64,000 nt of DNA from NCBI GenBank assembly GCA_940671915.1, contig CALNVZ010001721.1, positions 45,237,431 to 45,301,430 of the forward strand. The letters run 5' to 3'. The notes beneath the pieces were generated by a model, which was not told where the DNA came from, made no database searches, and saw only the letters and a program-made list of their open reading frames with translations. The stretch's first letter is position 1. Every line of letters begins with the position of its first letter. The position numbers and the translations under genes were made by a program. The DNA comes from Paracentrotus lividus. Lineage: Eukaryota > Echinodermata > Echinoidea > Camarodonta > Echinidae. Positions 1 through 12,299 of this stretch are shown in pieces.

Positions 1-3000
1 CTTGTCCATCAATCAAACTTCTACATAAAATGATACCTCCTATCTGGATTTAAGCATTGGACGATATGAAGCTTTTACATAGTCCCAAATTGCAGGCACC
101 ATTACACCAAAGGTGAAAGAAATCAGTCTTTTTAGTCTCGATATACCATCGCGCTCCATTCCACCACCACAGCCTGCAGCTGTTTGTACGCAAAGACCCC
201 CTGTTTCCAACTGCAATGTTATTTGAAAGTTAAGCTGAAGTAAATCACGAGGAAACCTGCTGAAGATCCTTTCTAAAGAATCCAGGAAGCTGTCACCAGA
301 TGCAACATGATTGGTGCGGCATCTGACTTCATTTGGAGCAATTCTTGGCTTTGTGCTGGTATGGCCTTGCAGGATCAATATTGTAAGAAACAGATGGCAG
401 ATGTGCTTGGCACGCGACAAAAAGTAAATGACCATCCGTATGTGAGGGCAGCTAGAGATGTCATTACCATATTTAGACGAGTGGATATGCTCCGACCACG
501 CGTATCTGAAGATCAATCTATCTCGCAAACTGATGTCATACCGTGCCTCAAGTTGTACACGCTAACACAATCAGCTCGGTGATTCAACAGATGAGAACTG
601 TCTGTCTATCCAATTGACCCACATAGAACGTATTGTAAATACAAGCCTTTGCTATTCCAACTGTACCTGAAATACGACATCTGATCAATCCAACCATGGT
701 AATTGCACCTGAACAAGGAGGCTCCAAACGGCAGAGATTGATCACAAACACCAAAGATTCAAATCATGACAAAAAATATATCTTCGCATATGCTAAGTGA
801 CAAATGTGTCCAGTGCAGTTACGTCCCTCACCACCATGGAAATTCAAATCAATTAATGAATGACCTTGAGATTTTCGGGCACATCGGCTCGCACTTGGTT
901 GAGCTCTCTCTCCACTTGACTTGCGTATGAAGTGCGTTTCCGTTGGCGAAACTGGCAGCGGTTAAAAGCCCGACATGCATGTTGTCTGCCGATATACTGA
1001 TAAAGTTCTCTGCAGCAGCCCTTTCTGTTGGATGCACGTAAGCAACATCAGCATTATGTGGGATGATCAGAAGATTCTGTGGGAGCCAGAGTTAGTCGCA
1101 AGGCTCGGATCTGCACCTTGAAAGCTCGGAAGAGTTAGTTTTCCCCACAGCCTGCTCCTGCCAAGTTAAAAATTGTAGAGAACGGGTCTGGATGAAGCAT
1201 CTATTTCAAAGGTGTACTTATGGAAGAACAGCTGCTGCTCCAACTGAAAATGTACAGAATAAATTTGTAATCCATGTCCATCAGAGAGACAGATATTCTG
1301 GTCATTAGTATTCCGTAATCAGAGTGGAAGCAAATGTAGATAGAAGCAGGACAGCATTCACATCTAGGAGCGGATTCCATCTTGGAACTTGATCATACTC
1401 CACAAGACAACTCTCTGAGATCCAACCAGCCAAATACTGTCATATGTGAGCAGTTATCTTGTCGGTCAAGTTCTGGGTCAGGCCCAAAGACCCTCATCGA
1501 AGTTACAATATCCTGCCATTCTCACATATCTTCGTCTAGAATGCTCAAATGCTAGAATAGTGCGGAGTATTTTCCGAGAATCCTACTTATTACCTTGAAG
1601 CACCAGAAGATCCCATCACAGGCAGCAAATTATTGCTGACGGCCATGCGATCAATGATAACAACAACGTCTGAAATAGGTAACAAACTCTGGGTCTACTG
1701 TTCCATGGACACACTCCAATGATAGCGAAGAGACACATAGGTCTTTCATTACCACTCCTACTGATACCATAATAACCAGAGCTATTCACGGGTAACTTTC
1801 TTTGCTCCTGTGACACTTTCATCAACATTCAAGCTTGCTTCTCTTCGTTCAGTTCAGTTTCATGTCAGTGTCTAAGGTCCGGTCACATAATTTCTGCACA
1901 GAAATGGCCTAAGGATGCATCCTCTACAATATCGGACCTTGCATCATACTTGTCGAGCCAAACTTGAGACATTAACGATCATCCATCCTGACGTCATCCA
2001 TTTCCAGGCCTATATGACATTGATTTGGTTGTAACAGCTTTGTTCGTTGCTTTTTTGGGCCAGTATGGATTGAGCACCTTCGATATTGACTGCCATAAGA
2101 CGAAAGAATACGAGCAATAGCTCATGGCTGATACCTCACGACCATATTGTAAGACACACCTTGACCTAACGATGCATCGCATGTTCTTCATTGAATGTAT
2201 CTTTGTCATCTGCTTCCTTGCATCCTTGTTCTTAGCTCATCCATGTTGATTCAGGTCTCCGGTGCACATGGTACTGTGTCACAAGTATCGCAATACATCC
2301 TACATTGCGTGAATGAAATGATGTCAATGATTTGTGCAGACTTTGAGAAGACGAAGTGATTATTACAAGCTCTCTAGATATTGTGCTTTTCATTATCGAT
2401 CGCTCTCACTTTTGGGTAAGCCCCAATCGAATCAATGTATCATTTTCGATAGTAACATATTGCTTCAGAACTGAAAAGTAAATCATGACTTACCAGTTAG
2501 GGAAGAGCCGAGTGAATCAAATACTTGAGCTAAGAGAGCTAGTGCAACTTTCTTTAGTGTAATCTGTAAGCCTTTATTGTCATGCTTGTTTACTTCAGCC
2601 TGCTAGTCAGACAGTCAATCATTTTTGTTGAATCGAGTGGGCAATGGTAATGACCTCTCAGTACTCCCTAGATTTTTTTTTGCAGCTTCTCGACATACTG
2701 ATGGTTTGTCTACGGGATGACCATGCTGGTTCCAAATCGCCGGTCCTTCGTGGTGGATCGACGACAGGTTCATGTATAATCAAACAACTGCCATGACCTC
2801 TTCATCACTTCCATTGGTCAAGTATGGGATAGGCATCCTTAACCATGAACTCCCGCCTGAAAAATGTGAGTGACCCCGACCACACTGCATCCTTCCGGAT
2901 GTCCAAGTAACGATCTGTCCCAATGGATGAATGCCACTGAGATCACCTCATTTCCTAAGAGTCTGCTCACAAATGTAATCTATATTGCAGCTAGCATGCA

Positions 3001-3550
3001 GTAACTGGGTTAGTTGCGACACAGATGTACGTTTTGTCTGCCCAGCAATATTTCGCAATATCATATTCAGCCTGAATTGTTGTCCATCTTTTCCACCACT
3101 TGAATGATTCCACGGTCACAATAGGGAATCGCCAGACAGCACGATCACACGTAATGAAAAAACGGGATCAGGGTCCATACAGCTATGCATCTTGCTACGC
3201 ATATCAACTGCATAATATCTCCCGCCAGATAATTCGGGAAACGTCATTCTTACCTGGTCTTAATGTTAGCTATAATCATTTCATCTTAGCGAATGCCAGT
3301 GTGTCAATGGACCATCTCGCCGCTTTTGAGTGCCATGCATTAATATCTTGCTGGTGCTTTATCATTTATCTACTGGACAAAATATAATAGAACTTACAAT
3401 CTATTCAGCTCTCTAGCCGTCCCGTAGAGTCCCCGGCAATATAAGATACTTTCCTACCTACGTTGTTGAAATCTCATCATCATCCTCTTGATCTTCATTA
3501 GATACTTTGCACGGTAGTGACTCTTCTTTGCAAACTTTTAACGGATCATT
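1..3550 (-). pseudogene. Second, noisy copy of the Helitron Rep-helicase segment
   Basis: This stretch aligns end to end, in the same orientation, with about 5,131-8,245. For example, the words around positions 40, 1,640-1,760 and 2,830-3,350 recur at 5,160, 6,520-6,630 and 7,630-8,110. It therefore covers the same part of the RepHel protein: the HUH-like Rep region (near 2,830-2,880 by alignment) to past the helicase Walker region (near 1,150). No frame stays open for more than about 160 codons. It is about 14% longer than its partner, mostly through extra single bases, which is the error pattern of raw long reads. It ends at a run of N. It is either a genuine second element or the same locus assembled twice. 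Confidence 0.7.
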
Positions 3551-3650
3551 NNNNNNNNNNNNNNNNNNNNNNNNNNNNNNNNNNNNNNNNNNNNNNNNNN
3601 NNNNNNNNNNNNNNNNNNNNNNNNNNNNNNNNNNNNNNNNNNNNNNNNNN
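3551..3650. other. Assembly gap of 100 N
   Basis: Exactly 100 N bases, the usual scaffolding placeholder of unknown true length. It separates the noisy left copy of the Helitron segment from the second copy. Order and distance across it are therefore not reliable. Confidence 0.98.
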
Positions 3651-5130
3651 AATATTTTCAGAAGCAGCAGAGTAGTAATAATATATACTAATAATATTGT
3701 TTTATTTGTATGTGAAAGTGAGAACCATGAGGGTCACTCGGTCTAAATCTGCCAAGCAACGTATCCTGGAACTTTGGATTACTATAGGAAACTACTCTTT
3801 AGACAAAGGCGTCGTCGATCAATGGAATAATCCCACTGTCCACAGTTGAGGCGCTACCGACACTCCTGCAATTGACAGATACACATTATCAAATTGGATT
3901 TTTAAATGGGCTGTAAGAGCTCTCTCAACTCTGCCCCACCTATCTGTTACACTCTTGCCGTGAAGTACAGTGAGATGTGGCCATCCAAGGTATGTTGAAG
4001 GTATATTTCAAGGTATGTATTGCATGAAGCTTTCTTTGGTGTGCATTTTAATTAAAGAGAGGTAAAATGGAAAGTCTTGTAAATTAATGTTTACCTTTGG
4101 ATCAAGGCCATTGTAGGCCTATGGACTGACGGGTGCTGTGGTCCAGATATGAATTTTGTCGTGTGTATGAATGGAGATCTCCATGTTGGTCTGGGGAGTT
4201 TGGTGAATCCAAATCTAGTATTCCTCTCACGTTGGTGATGTGGTATGTATGATAAGTTGGCTGAAGCATGTTGTTTTTTTTTTTTTTTTTAAAAAAAGAA
4301 AAGGTACTGCCTCCAATTGTTGTTTGGCAGAAAGATCCTATTGAATCTCCATGACAGTATGTAAGTACTGAGCTAACAGTGCATTGGTTAGAAGTTGTCC
4401 AATAGACTTGTAAATCTTGCAAAGGTCCAGGTGCCTATAAGACAATGAGTATGAGGCAGGAATGATTCTCTACATTGACAAGCATGGAGACATGGAGATG
4501 AAAAGAATGGAAAGTGTGAAGCTGTATATTCGAGCAGTTTGTGCTATGATAAGAAGGCAAGTTCCAGCTGCGTGTGTGATGATGAACCAATCTGCCCATT
4601 TATCTCCTGCGGACAGCAATTGGTGTGATAGGTGACGTATGTCTCTGACAGGCTTAGTATGTACACTTCGATATAAGTGATCCTTATGATATCGCCGTAA
4701 TGGAGTTCCATGATCTGATATTAAATGAGCAATACATTGTTCAGTGTATTCTTCAACAAGGTGCTCCACATCAAATACCTTGCAGTACGCATTCGGACAA
4801 TTTCTTTGCAGTGCAGCGATTGTTGATCCTTGATTTCGTTGTCTGGAGTGAAATTTATGGCTACACCTTGACGAGTTGTGCCCGACTAATGATTGTGTGG
4901 TGAGACCAGGTGTGGTGACTTAACTTTAGGAGGCAATTGATAGATCACTATGATGTGCATGCACGTCACTCCCTTGAGCTTATGTGCAGTGAGTTGCCAT
5001 GCAGATTCCTGGGTACTGTTCTCTTACCATTACGGAGATTTGGGCGATAGAGAACTGGCTGTACACTGCCCACGGTACTTGCATGCTTTAGATGAGGTGG
5101 ATTAATGTCTCCTGCTATTTATTCTGGCTT
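3651..5130 (-). pseudogene. C-terminal end of the Helitron protein, poorly readable
   Basis: The upstream part still shows helicase residues (AWQLTAHKLKG near 4,990, VRMRTARYL near 4,790). Below that, 4,769-4,470 is open for 99 codons and an overlapping frame shows YILSLSETYV. That is reminiscent of the 'LSET' of an endonuclease/exonuclease/phosphatase domain such as Helentrons carry after the helicase. I could not follow further motifs. Positions 3,651-4,100 hold nothing I recognise. A T run lies at about 4,272-4,290. Confidence 0.35.
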
Positions 5131-6165
5131 GTCATCATCAAACTCTACATAAATGATACCTCCTAGTGGACTTTGAATGGACTGATATGAAGCTTACAAT
5201 AGTCCCTGTGCACCATTCACCAAAATGGTCTGAGGAGATAGTGTTTTTAGTCTGAATCCATCGCGCCCTCCACACAGTGCGTAGTGTTTTACCGCGACCG
5301 CCTGTTTCATGAATGTTATTTGAAGTTATGGTACATCAAGGACCTGTCTGAAGATCCTTTCTAGAATCAGAACTGTCACTCGTTAAATGTGTGGTGCATT
5401 GATTTTTGGAGCATTTCTTGATTGTGCTGTTGCTTGGTATCATTTGTAAAGAACAGATGCAGTGTGTTGGGCGGCAGTAATGACACATCCGTATTGTGAA
5501 GGGCAGCTAATTCTTCCATATCTTGAGGTTGGATATCTCCGACACGTATTTGCGAGTAGTATTCGGCAAACTGTGTATCTGCTCTGACGTACAATTGTGG
5601 TGAGTTCATACAGCTGGAATGATTGTTTCCAATTGAGCCACATAGAACATTGAAATCAAGCTCTTTGGTGTCTGATACAGCTCTGTCTCCACATGTGGGC
5701 AACTGGAACAAACTCCAACAGCAAGTATTGATACACCACCAAAGGGTTTATCATTGCCAAATATATCTTGCAATGCTAGTGACAAATGTTCCAGTGTACT
5801 CCCTCCAACCATGGAAAATTTCATCAATAATGATGAACTTGAGATTTTGGTACATGGCTCGCATTGTGTTGAGCTTCTCATCACTTGACTTGCGATATTG
5901 AAATGCTTTGCCACGTTGGCGGAACTGGCAGGTTAAAAGCCGAATGCAATTATGTGCCATTGATATGGCAGCAGCTTTCCTGTTGATGCAGTAAGCCAAC
6001 ACGTTGGTTTGATCAGGATTTTGCCTGGGGTGTCGCAAGGCTCGGATTGCACCTTGGTAAATAGCATGAATGACGAGATGACTCTTTCCCACACCTGCTC
6101 CTCCAGATAAGAAGATGTAGAAGGGTCTGGATGAACAACTCTGTCAAAGTTGACGGCAAACATCT
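5131..6165 (-). pseudogene. PIF1-like helicase core of the Helitron protein
   Basis: The frame at 6,092-5,751 begins MGKSHLVIHAIYQGA, a P-loop. It continues with NVLAYCINRKAAA and then LKFIIIDEI (Walker B), and ends close to HGWREYTGTF. The frame at 5,711-5,376 has ADTQFAEYYSQIRVGDIQPQ and PPNTLHLFFTND, the region before the second RecA-like lobe. Farther down, near 5,170, a frame gives GGIIYVEFDDDKPE, the usual 'VEFDD' segment. ATP-driven strand separation during Helitron transposition is the family role. Frameshifts make this copy inactive as assembled. Confidence 0.75.
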
Positions 6166-7479
6166 GTGCTCCACTGGAAATGTAACAAAAATAATTGTAC
6201 TGTTCATCATTGAGAGAAGATATCTGGTCATAGTATTGTGACTGGTGAAATGTAGTAGAAGCATGGACAGCATAACACTCAGAGGCAGGTGTGTCACTTG
6301 GAACTTGATCATTACTCCAGTAAATCTGGGACCAAGCCAGCCAAACTGTGGGTCAATATGATGAGCAGTTTCTTGTGGTTCAGTTTTGGGTCAGCCCAAA
6401 GACCCTCATCGAGTCAATGTCTGCATTCTTACTATCCTTCGTTAGAATGGCTCAAATGCTTGAATAGTGAGGAGTATTTGATCGAGACCCTTTGTACTTG
6501 GAAGTCCAAGATCCATCAGCATGCAGCAAACTTTCTTCTTGACGCATGGATAATATAGCAACAACAGTCTGAAATGGAACAACTCTGGGTCTCTGTTCTT
6601 TGACACACTATGATAGCGAAGAACACATGGTTTATTCTCTTGTACATAATGCAAGGTGATTTTTGAGGTGATTTCTTTGGCGTGAACCTTTATCAACTTC
6701 AAGTTGTTCTTCTTCGTTTCAGTTGGTCATGTTAGGTCGGGTCACATAATTTGCACAGAAATAGGCCAAGGATGCATCCTCTAAACAGTCGGGCCTGGCA
6801 GCATACTTGTCGAGCAAACTTGAGACATAACATCATCATCCTGGTCATTCCATTTCAGCAATGACATTGATTGGTTTAACATCCTTGTCGTTGCTCTTTT
6901 GGGCCAGTTGGTATGAGATCACCCTTCGTATTTGATCGCCTTGAGTGGTGAGAGAAAGAATACGAGCAATAGCTTCATGTTTCTGATACCTCACGACATT
7001 TGAGAAAACACATTGTCCAATATGATGCAGTTTGTTTTGAATGTTTTTGTCATCTGCTTCCTTGCATGCTTCTTTCATTAGCTCACTCATTGTTTCGTTC
7101 AGGTTTGCACATGTATGATGTCAAGTATGCAATACATGCCCATACATTGGTGATGTATTTGATGTCTGGTTTGCTTGCAGAGCTTTTGAGAATGACAGCA
7201 TCTGTAGTTATTAACACATGTCTCTTGATGTGTCTGCGTTTCATTTACGAATCGTCTCACGTTTGAAAGCACTTGCATCGCTCATAGTAGGTCATTATTC
7301 AGTAACATTGCTTCACTGAGTAATTGACTTTCCGGTTGGAGGCGAGTTGGATCAATCTTGGCAAGAGCTGTGAACTTTCTTTAGTGTATCTGTAGCCTTT
7401 TTGACATCTTGTGTAATTTTAGCTGGTCGACAATTCATCGTTTTTGTTTGATGGTGGCATGGATAATGAAATCTGCAGG

Positions 7480-7975
7480 TTACTCCTAGTTTTTTTTTGC
7501 AGGTTTCGTATGATGATGATGTCTCGTATGACCAGCTGGTTCCAAATCTGGGTCTTCTTCATGGTGGGATCGAGCAGGTTATGTATTTATCAACAAACTT
7601 GATGACCTTCTCATCACTTCATGGTCAAGTCTGGGGGCATCCTTAACATGAACTGCAGCATGAAAATGTTGAGTGCCCGACCCTGCATTCCTTCCGGATG
7701 TCAAGTTAAGAATCTGTCAATGGGATTGAATGCCACTGAGGATACCTTGTCCAGAGTTGCTCAAAAATGTAATCTATTTGCCTAGCTGACAGTAACTGGG
7801 TTAGTTTGCAGCCATTTACGTTTTGTCTGCCAATCCATATTCTTGATATCATTTTCACTGAATTTGGTCCATACTGTTTCCACCACTTGAATGACTTCCC
7901 TCCAATGGAATTCAGCGCAGATCCCGTAATGAAAATGTGTAGGGTCCATACAGCTTGATCTTTGTAGCATATTCC
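7480..7975 (-). pseudogene. Helitron Rep (HUH-type) domain region
   Basis: The frame at 7,970-7,782 carries DPTHFHYG, AEFHWREVIQVVE and NMDWQTKRKWLQTNPVTV, matching the Helitron_like_N pattern. After a frameshift, GTQHFHAAVHVKDAP holds the paired histidines expected for metal binding in HUH nucleases. The next segment has Cys and His residues (CKKKLGVTCRFHYPC). The catalytic tyrosines could not be placed with confidence. Confidence 0.7.
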
Positions 7976-8909
7976 AACTGCATGTTTCCCAGTATTGGGT
8001 CCCTCTTATGGGGCTTAAATGTTGGTAAACATTTCATCTTGGGAAATTAGTTGATGACCATTCTGGATCTTTGAGTTGCCTGCATTAATATCTTGCTGGT
8101 GCCTTTTCATTTTGGAAATGTTAATAGTACTTTCAATCTTTCGCTCTCTAGCCAGTGGGGTCCCTGGAATATGTATCAGTAGTTGTTGAAAAATCTATCA
8201 TCATCGTTTTGTAATCTTGCACTTTAGATATTTGCAGGTGTGATCTTCTTTGGTTGGTATGATTGAAATGTCCTTTCCCAACAGGAAAACGCTTTGGAAA
8301 TGCCATTGGTTCCCAGTTTGGGCTCAGAAGTAGCACTCACAGGTTTTTCCTCTGCTGGTGCATGCTCTAGTATTTGTTCAGTTGACAAGATGGCCCATGT
8401 GTGGTTGCAGACATGTCACTGTATTTAGTGACGCTTTGTTTTGCATTGGTTGTTGAACTTCAGCTGGTATTTCCTTTCAACTTCATCCTCACTGTCTGTG
8501 ACGAGTGTCATTTGGGCACTGTGATGATGTCTGACTAACCTCGATTTGATGCGTTGACGTAGAAGTACTTGGATCTTCCTGCGTACTTGTGAGGTTGGAA
8601 CTTGGGTTCACTGGTTGTGTCAAAATCTCCAGAGGTGCGGATCTGACTGTTTTGTGACACATTTTCCCATTGACGTATCTACAGTGACATCTTTAGTAGA
8701 AGGGGGTATTTGCTTGAGTTTGAGTAATGCTGCATTGGAACATTGTGCGTCTGATGAACTGTTTGTGGACAGCACTTTTGTGCACTAATTCTCCTCTTCA
8801 GGGCGATGTTATGATATTATTAATTGTTGGTGCACCTTGGTAGCATTTTGCAGCTTTGATAGATTGCAGGCACAAGAACAACATGACCTTCAAACCATGC
8901 TGGGTCCTC

Positions 8910-9268
8910 TTAGTATGAGATACAATGTGCAATAAATGGAATGTTTTGTGCCAAAAGACATTCAAAAGATGACAGTTCTTTCAGCTCTTTTGGAATATTT
9001 TTAACAACAATTATTCTGGGTGACATTGGACAGGCATGTTCCCTTTGCATGTTTTGTGGCATGTTTTGCAGACGAATGAGAATCTTGTTGAAATGCATTT
9101 CGTAAGAATTTTTGTGGACACTTTCATAGTTGGATAATTTAGTTGCACCATAGATCGTCTAAATAAAAGTCTGAAACAAGAGGCGCATGTGTAAGTGGGT
9201 CCTTGAGCAATGGCTCTCTTGTATTGTTGAAGAACTGTTTCAACTGATTTACATGAGAAGATTTGCAA
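8910..9268 (-). pseudogene. DUF6570-like Cys-rich domain of the Helitron protein
   Basis: The minus frames give CASCFRLLFRRSMVQ, then CKTCHKTCKGNMPVQC, then VVKNIPKELKELSSFE followed by IPFIAHC. This order (Cys pairs, then an 'IPxELxxLxxxE' helix, then 'IPF') resembles the DUF6570-type region that precedes the Helitron Rep domain in animal RepHel proteins. It is listed separately because two frames are needed to read it. Confidence 0.55.
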
Positions 9269-9529
9269 GATCTTTTTTGCTGAAGTCTTGTCGAGTAGAT
9301 TTGTTTTCTTTGGCTACATATCAGTACATGTTCGTTTTGTCTTCATCCTGCTTTTATTTAATTGATGTTCTTCTGTTTTTACTACACTAGTCCGTCTTTT
9401 TCATTCTTGATTTATTTGTTTTCCTGTTCTCTAGATGTGTACTCATCATCTATGCGTGTCTTTTTCATTTCAGTGATTTATTTGCTTTTGTTCGGTAGTA
9501 CATATTCCATCATCTGTGCGTTTCCTTTT

Positions 9530-10500
9530 TTTACTGCTGTATTTGTTTGCGATCCTTTGCTGCGTACTCATCATCCATGCGTCTCTTTTTTTACTTGCTG
9601 TATTTGTCTTTGCCGATCCTTTGCTGCGTACTCTCATTCCATGCGTCTCCTTTTTTTACTTGCTGTATTTGTCTGCCGATCCTCTTGCGCGTACTCTCAT
9701 CCATGCGTTCTCCTTTTTTTACTTGCTGTATTTGTCTGCGATCCTTTGCTGCGTACTCACATCCTGCGTCTCCTTTTTTTACTTGCTGTATTTGTCTGCC
9801 GATCCTTTGCTGCGCACTCATCATCCAGTGTCTCCCTTTTTTACTTGCTGTATTTGTCTGCCGATCCTTTGCTGCGTACTCATCATCCATGCGTCTCCTT
9901 TTTTTACTTGTTGTATTTGTCTGCCGATCCTTTGCTGCATACTCATCATCCATGCGTCTCCTTTTTTTACTTGCTGTATTTGTCTGCCGATCCTTTGCTG
10001 CGTACTTATCATCCATGCGTTTCCTTTTTTTACCTGCTGTATTTGTCTGCCGATCGTTTGCTGCGTACTCATCATCCATGCGTTTCCTTTTTTTACTTGC
10101 TGTGTTTGTCTGCCGATCCTTTGCTGCGCACTCATCATCCATGTTCTCCTTTTTACTTGCTGTATTTGTCTGCCGATCCTTTGCTGCTACTCATCATCCA
10201 TGCGTCTCCTTTTTTTACTTGCTGTATTTGTCTGCCGATCCTTTGCTGCGTACTCATCATCCATGCGTCCCTTTTACTTGTTGTATTTGTCTGCCGATCC
10301 TTTGCTGCGTACTCATCATCATGCGTCCTCCTTTTTTACTTGCTGTATTTGTCTGCCGATCCTTTGCTGCGACTATCACCATCGTCTCCTTTTTTTACCT
10401 GCTTTTGTCTGCGATCTTTCGCGTACTCATCACATCGTTCCTTTTTTTACTTGCTGTTGTCTGCCGATCCTTTGCTGCATACTCAACATCTGTGCGTAGT
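9530..10500 (-). repeat. 63-bp coding minisatellite giving 21-residue repeats
   Basis: About 15 tandem units of 63 bp. Because 63 is 21 codons, the minus frame is kept, giving RMDDEYAAKDRQTNTASKKR-like units, an acidic half followed by a basic half. Units drop frame only where single bases are missing. It lies just before the Cys-rich and Rep domains of the Helitron protein. Tandem charged repeats of about 21-24 residues (STPR-like) are known from DNA-binding proteins and from Helitron/PIF1-type proteins of marine invertebrates, so DNA binding is a reasonable inference. The plus-strand ORFs across it are shadows with a Leu/Phe/Cys-rich composition. Confidence 0.8.
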
Positions 10501-12299
10501 TTTTCATTCTCTTTTTATTTTTTCGCTCTTTCGATGTATCAGCTCGTTTCATCCTTTTACGCTTCTGTCTTTGTCCCGTTCCTTGGCTCTGTACTCTTGA
10601 TCATTGCGTAGCTTGTATTCTTACTTTATTTGCCTCTTGTTCTTTTGCTCTGTACGAAGCTTGCAATCTTTGTTTGTGCATTTTTCGATATGCTTATTGT
10701 GGATGGTCTCTTTTCCATTGTTTATCTTGTCGTTTGTTTTTCGATTTATGTCTATTAGCTCTAACTCTGAAGTCCTTTTAAAAATCACTTCTGCAAAATC
10801 AAATGTACCATCTCTTGTTCCTGATTTTTGTGCTTGGACTTCACTCTCTGTGCTTGTGGACTGTTTAAGGTCTTTATTTTGATGCTTTTGTTGGGTGAGC
10901 TTTGCATTCTTTGTTAAAGTCTAGTTGCATTTGTTTCCGTGCTGGTATCCTTTAACTCTGGACAGTTCTCATTTGCTTTGTTGCTCTTGATTTCGTTGGT
11001 CAAGAATGATGTCTGGCTTTTGACAATGTCGACGTTGAGCTCGAAGAGCCAGTGACTTTTTGATCGCGAGGCATTTTTTTCAAATGTTAAAAATCAGGGC
11101 TGCAAAGCTCAAGGTGAAGCTCAAAGTGATCATCGATCTGCAGAAAAGAATAGGTCCAATTCCTGTAATATTAAAAACTTAATGCATGCACAACTTGAGA
11201 ACCCAACCATTTATGTCTCAAAACAACAGTAAAAACAAACCCAAATACAAGCATGTCTGCTTGTGAAAATTAAAGTTAACTATAAGATAGAGCTGGTTAA
11301 AAGCAGCAATATTGTAAGCATTGTTGGAATGCATTTCTACATTAAATTTATTATATGGATCATTTGCAAGGATCTAGCGCTAGTGGTTTTATATAAATGG
11401 GACTGTGAAGAGTACAGCTTCAAGCATCAGGGCTGTATAGTAGTTCAGACAGTAGGTCTACTTAGGTAACGATGTGTATGTACATCAACTGAAATCATCT
11501 ATTACAGATTCAAAAAGAAAGAAATATTTGTTAAAAAATTCAAACTGAATGAAATCTTCAAGATATCATGCTGCGATTGCAAGATGCTTCGTAATAAAAA
11601 TTTCCAACTAAATGAAAATTCTCAAAGATATCATTCTTGCGATTACAAATGCAAATTCGGCTGCTGGCTCGATCTACGATGAAAGAAATATGAGAGAGAA
11701 TGGTTGAAATATCTCCAACAGTAAAACAAAAATATGTAATAAATTGATGAAAACACAATATTGAATTGAGACCATATGTATTATAATAATAATATATGGA
11801 TTAAAGTGAGTTTCTTGAGGAAAGCGAGAGAACAGAATTCCTTAAAGAATTAGGAAAATCTTTTATGAAAATTGAACACTGCATTTAAAGAAAGAATGAA
11901 AGCATGCATAAATTGAAGCGAACACAAAACACTGTGATCCTTCAGCCACTTTGCACTGAGTATAGTTCTATGTATCTCCAAGTGCAAAATGTTGCCCAGC
12001 ACCCACGACAAGGACGAACACAAATCAATAAAATCACAGCAACTTTTGTTTGATAACTTTTGTATGAACATTTGTGTACTATTTTTTAATTTTTAATAAT
12101 ATCTTTTAACATTGTTTCAGGTATAAATTGCACATAGTTAAGTAAATACAGACATTGTACGATAGATTGCTGTAATATATGTTGGTGCCACATAGGTGTT
12201 AACTCTGACCCTGTTTCTTTTTTTTTAAACACTTGAAATATAAGAAAAAAGAATCATCAACACAAAACAAAAAAAAACTTTCAAATCTTGTTTTTTGTA
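10501..12299. other. Helitron 5' part, then AT-rich DNA without recognisable genes
   Basis: From 10,501 to 11,074 the minus strand links the proposed Helitron start to the 21-residue repeat array but is interrupted by stops. From 11,075 to 12,299 the DNA is AT-rich. Short ORFs on both strands (up to 73 codons) show no motif. A short local duplication around AAATGAAAxxTTC and AAGATATCAT words lies near 11,545-11,630. Confidence 0.5.

Larger units (their letters stand above)
4470..11074 (-). pseudogene. Helitron-like replicase-helicase (RepHel), frameshifted
   Basis: Rep plus PIF1-like helicase proteins drive Helitron rolling-circle transposition. Read on the minus strand, the pieces occur in family order. 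A plausible ATG at 11,074-11,072 starts MPRDQKVTGSSSS. A 21-residue repeat array follows (10,480-9,540), then a Cys-rich region with KNIPKELKELSSFE (9,270-8,910), then a Rep N-terminal domain with EFHWREVIQVVE and NMDWQTK (7,975-7,780). An HUH-like GTQHFHAAVHVKDAP lies near 7,680-7,625, CRKKLG/TCRFHYP-type residues near 7,500, GKSHLV (Walker A) near 6,090 and IIIDE (Walker B) near 5,840. PPNTLHLFFTND lies near 5,460, AWQLTAHKLKG near 4,990 and VRMRTARYL near 4,790. Many frame changes break the ORF, partly or wholly from sequencing error. The C-terminal end is uncertain. Confidence 0.8.

Noticed and set aside
9362..10611. Long plus-strand ORFs (327-412 codons) rich in Leu, Phe, Cys and Ser
   Set aside because: They are translations of the 63-bp minisatellite on the wrong strand. 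The minus strand gives a charged repeat in line with the flanking Helitron domains.
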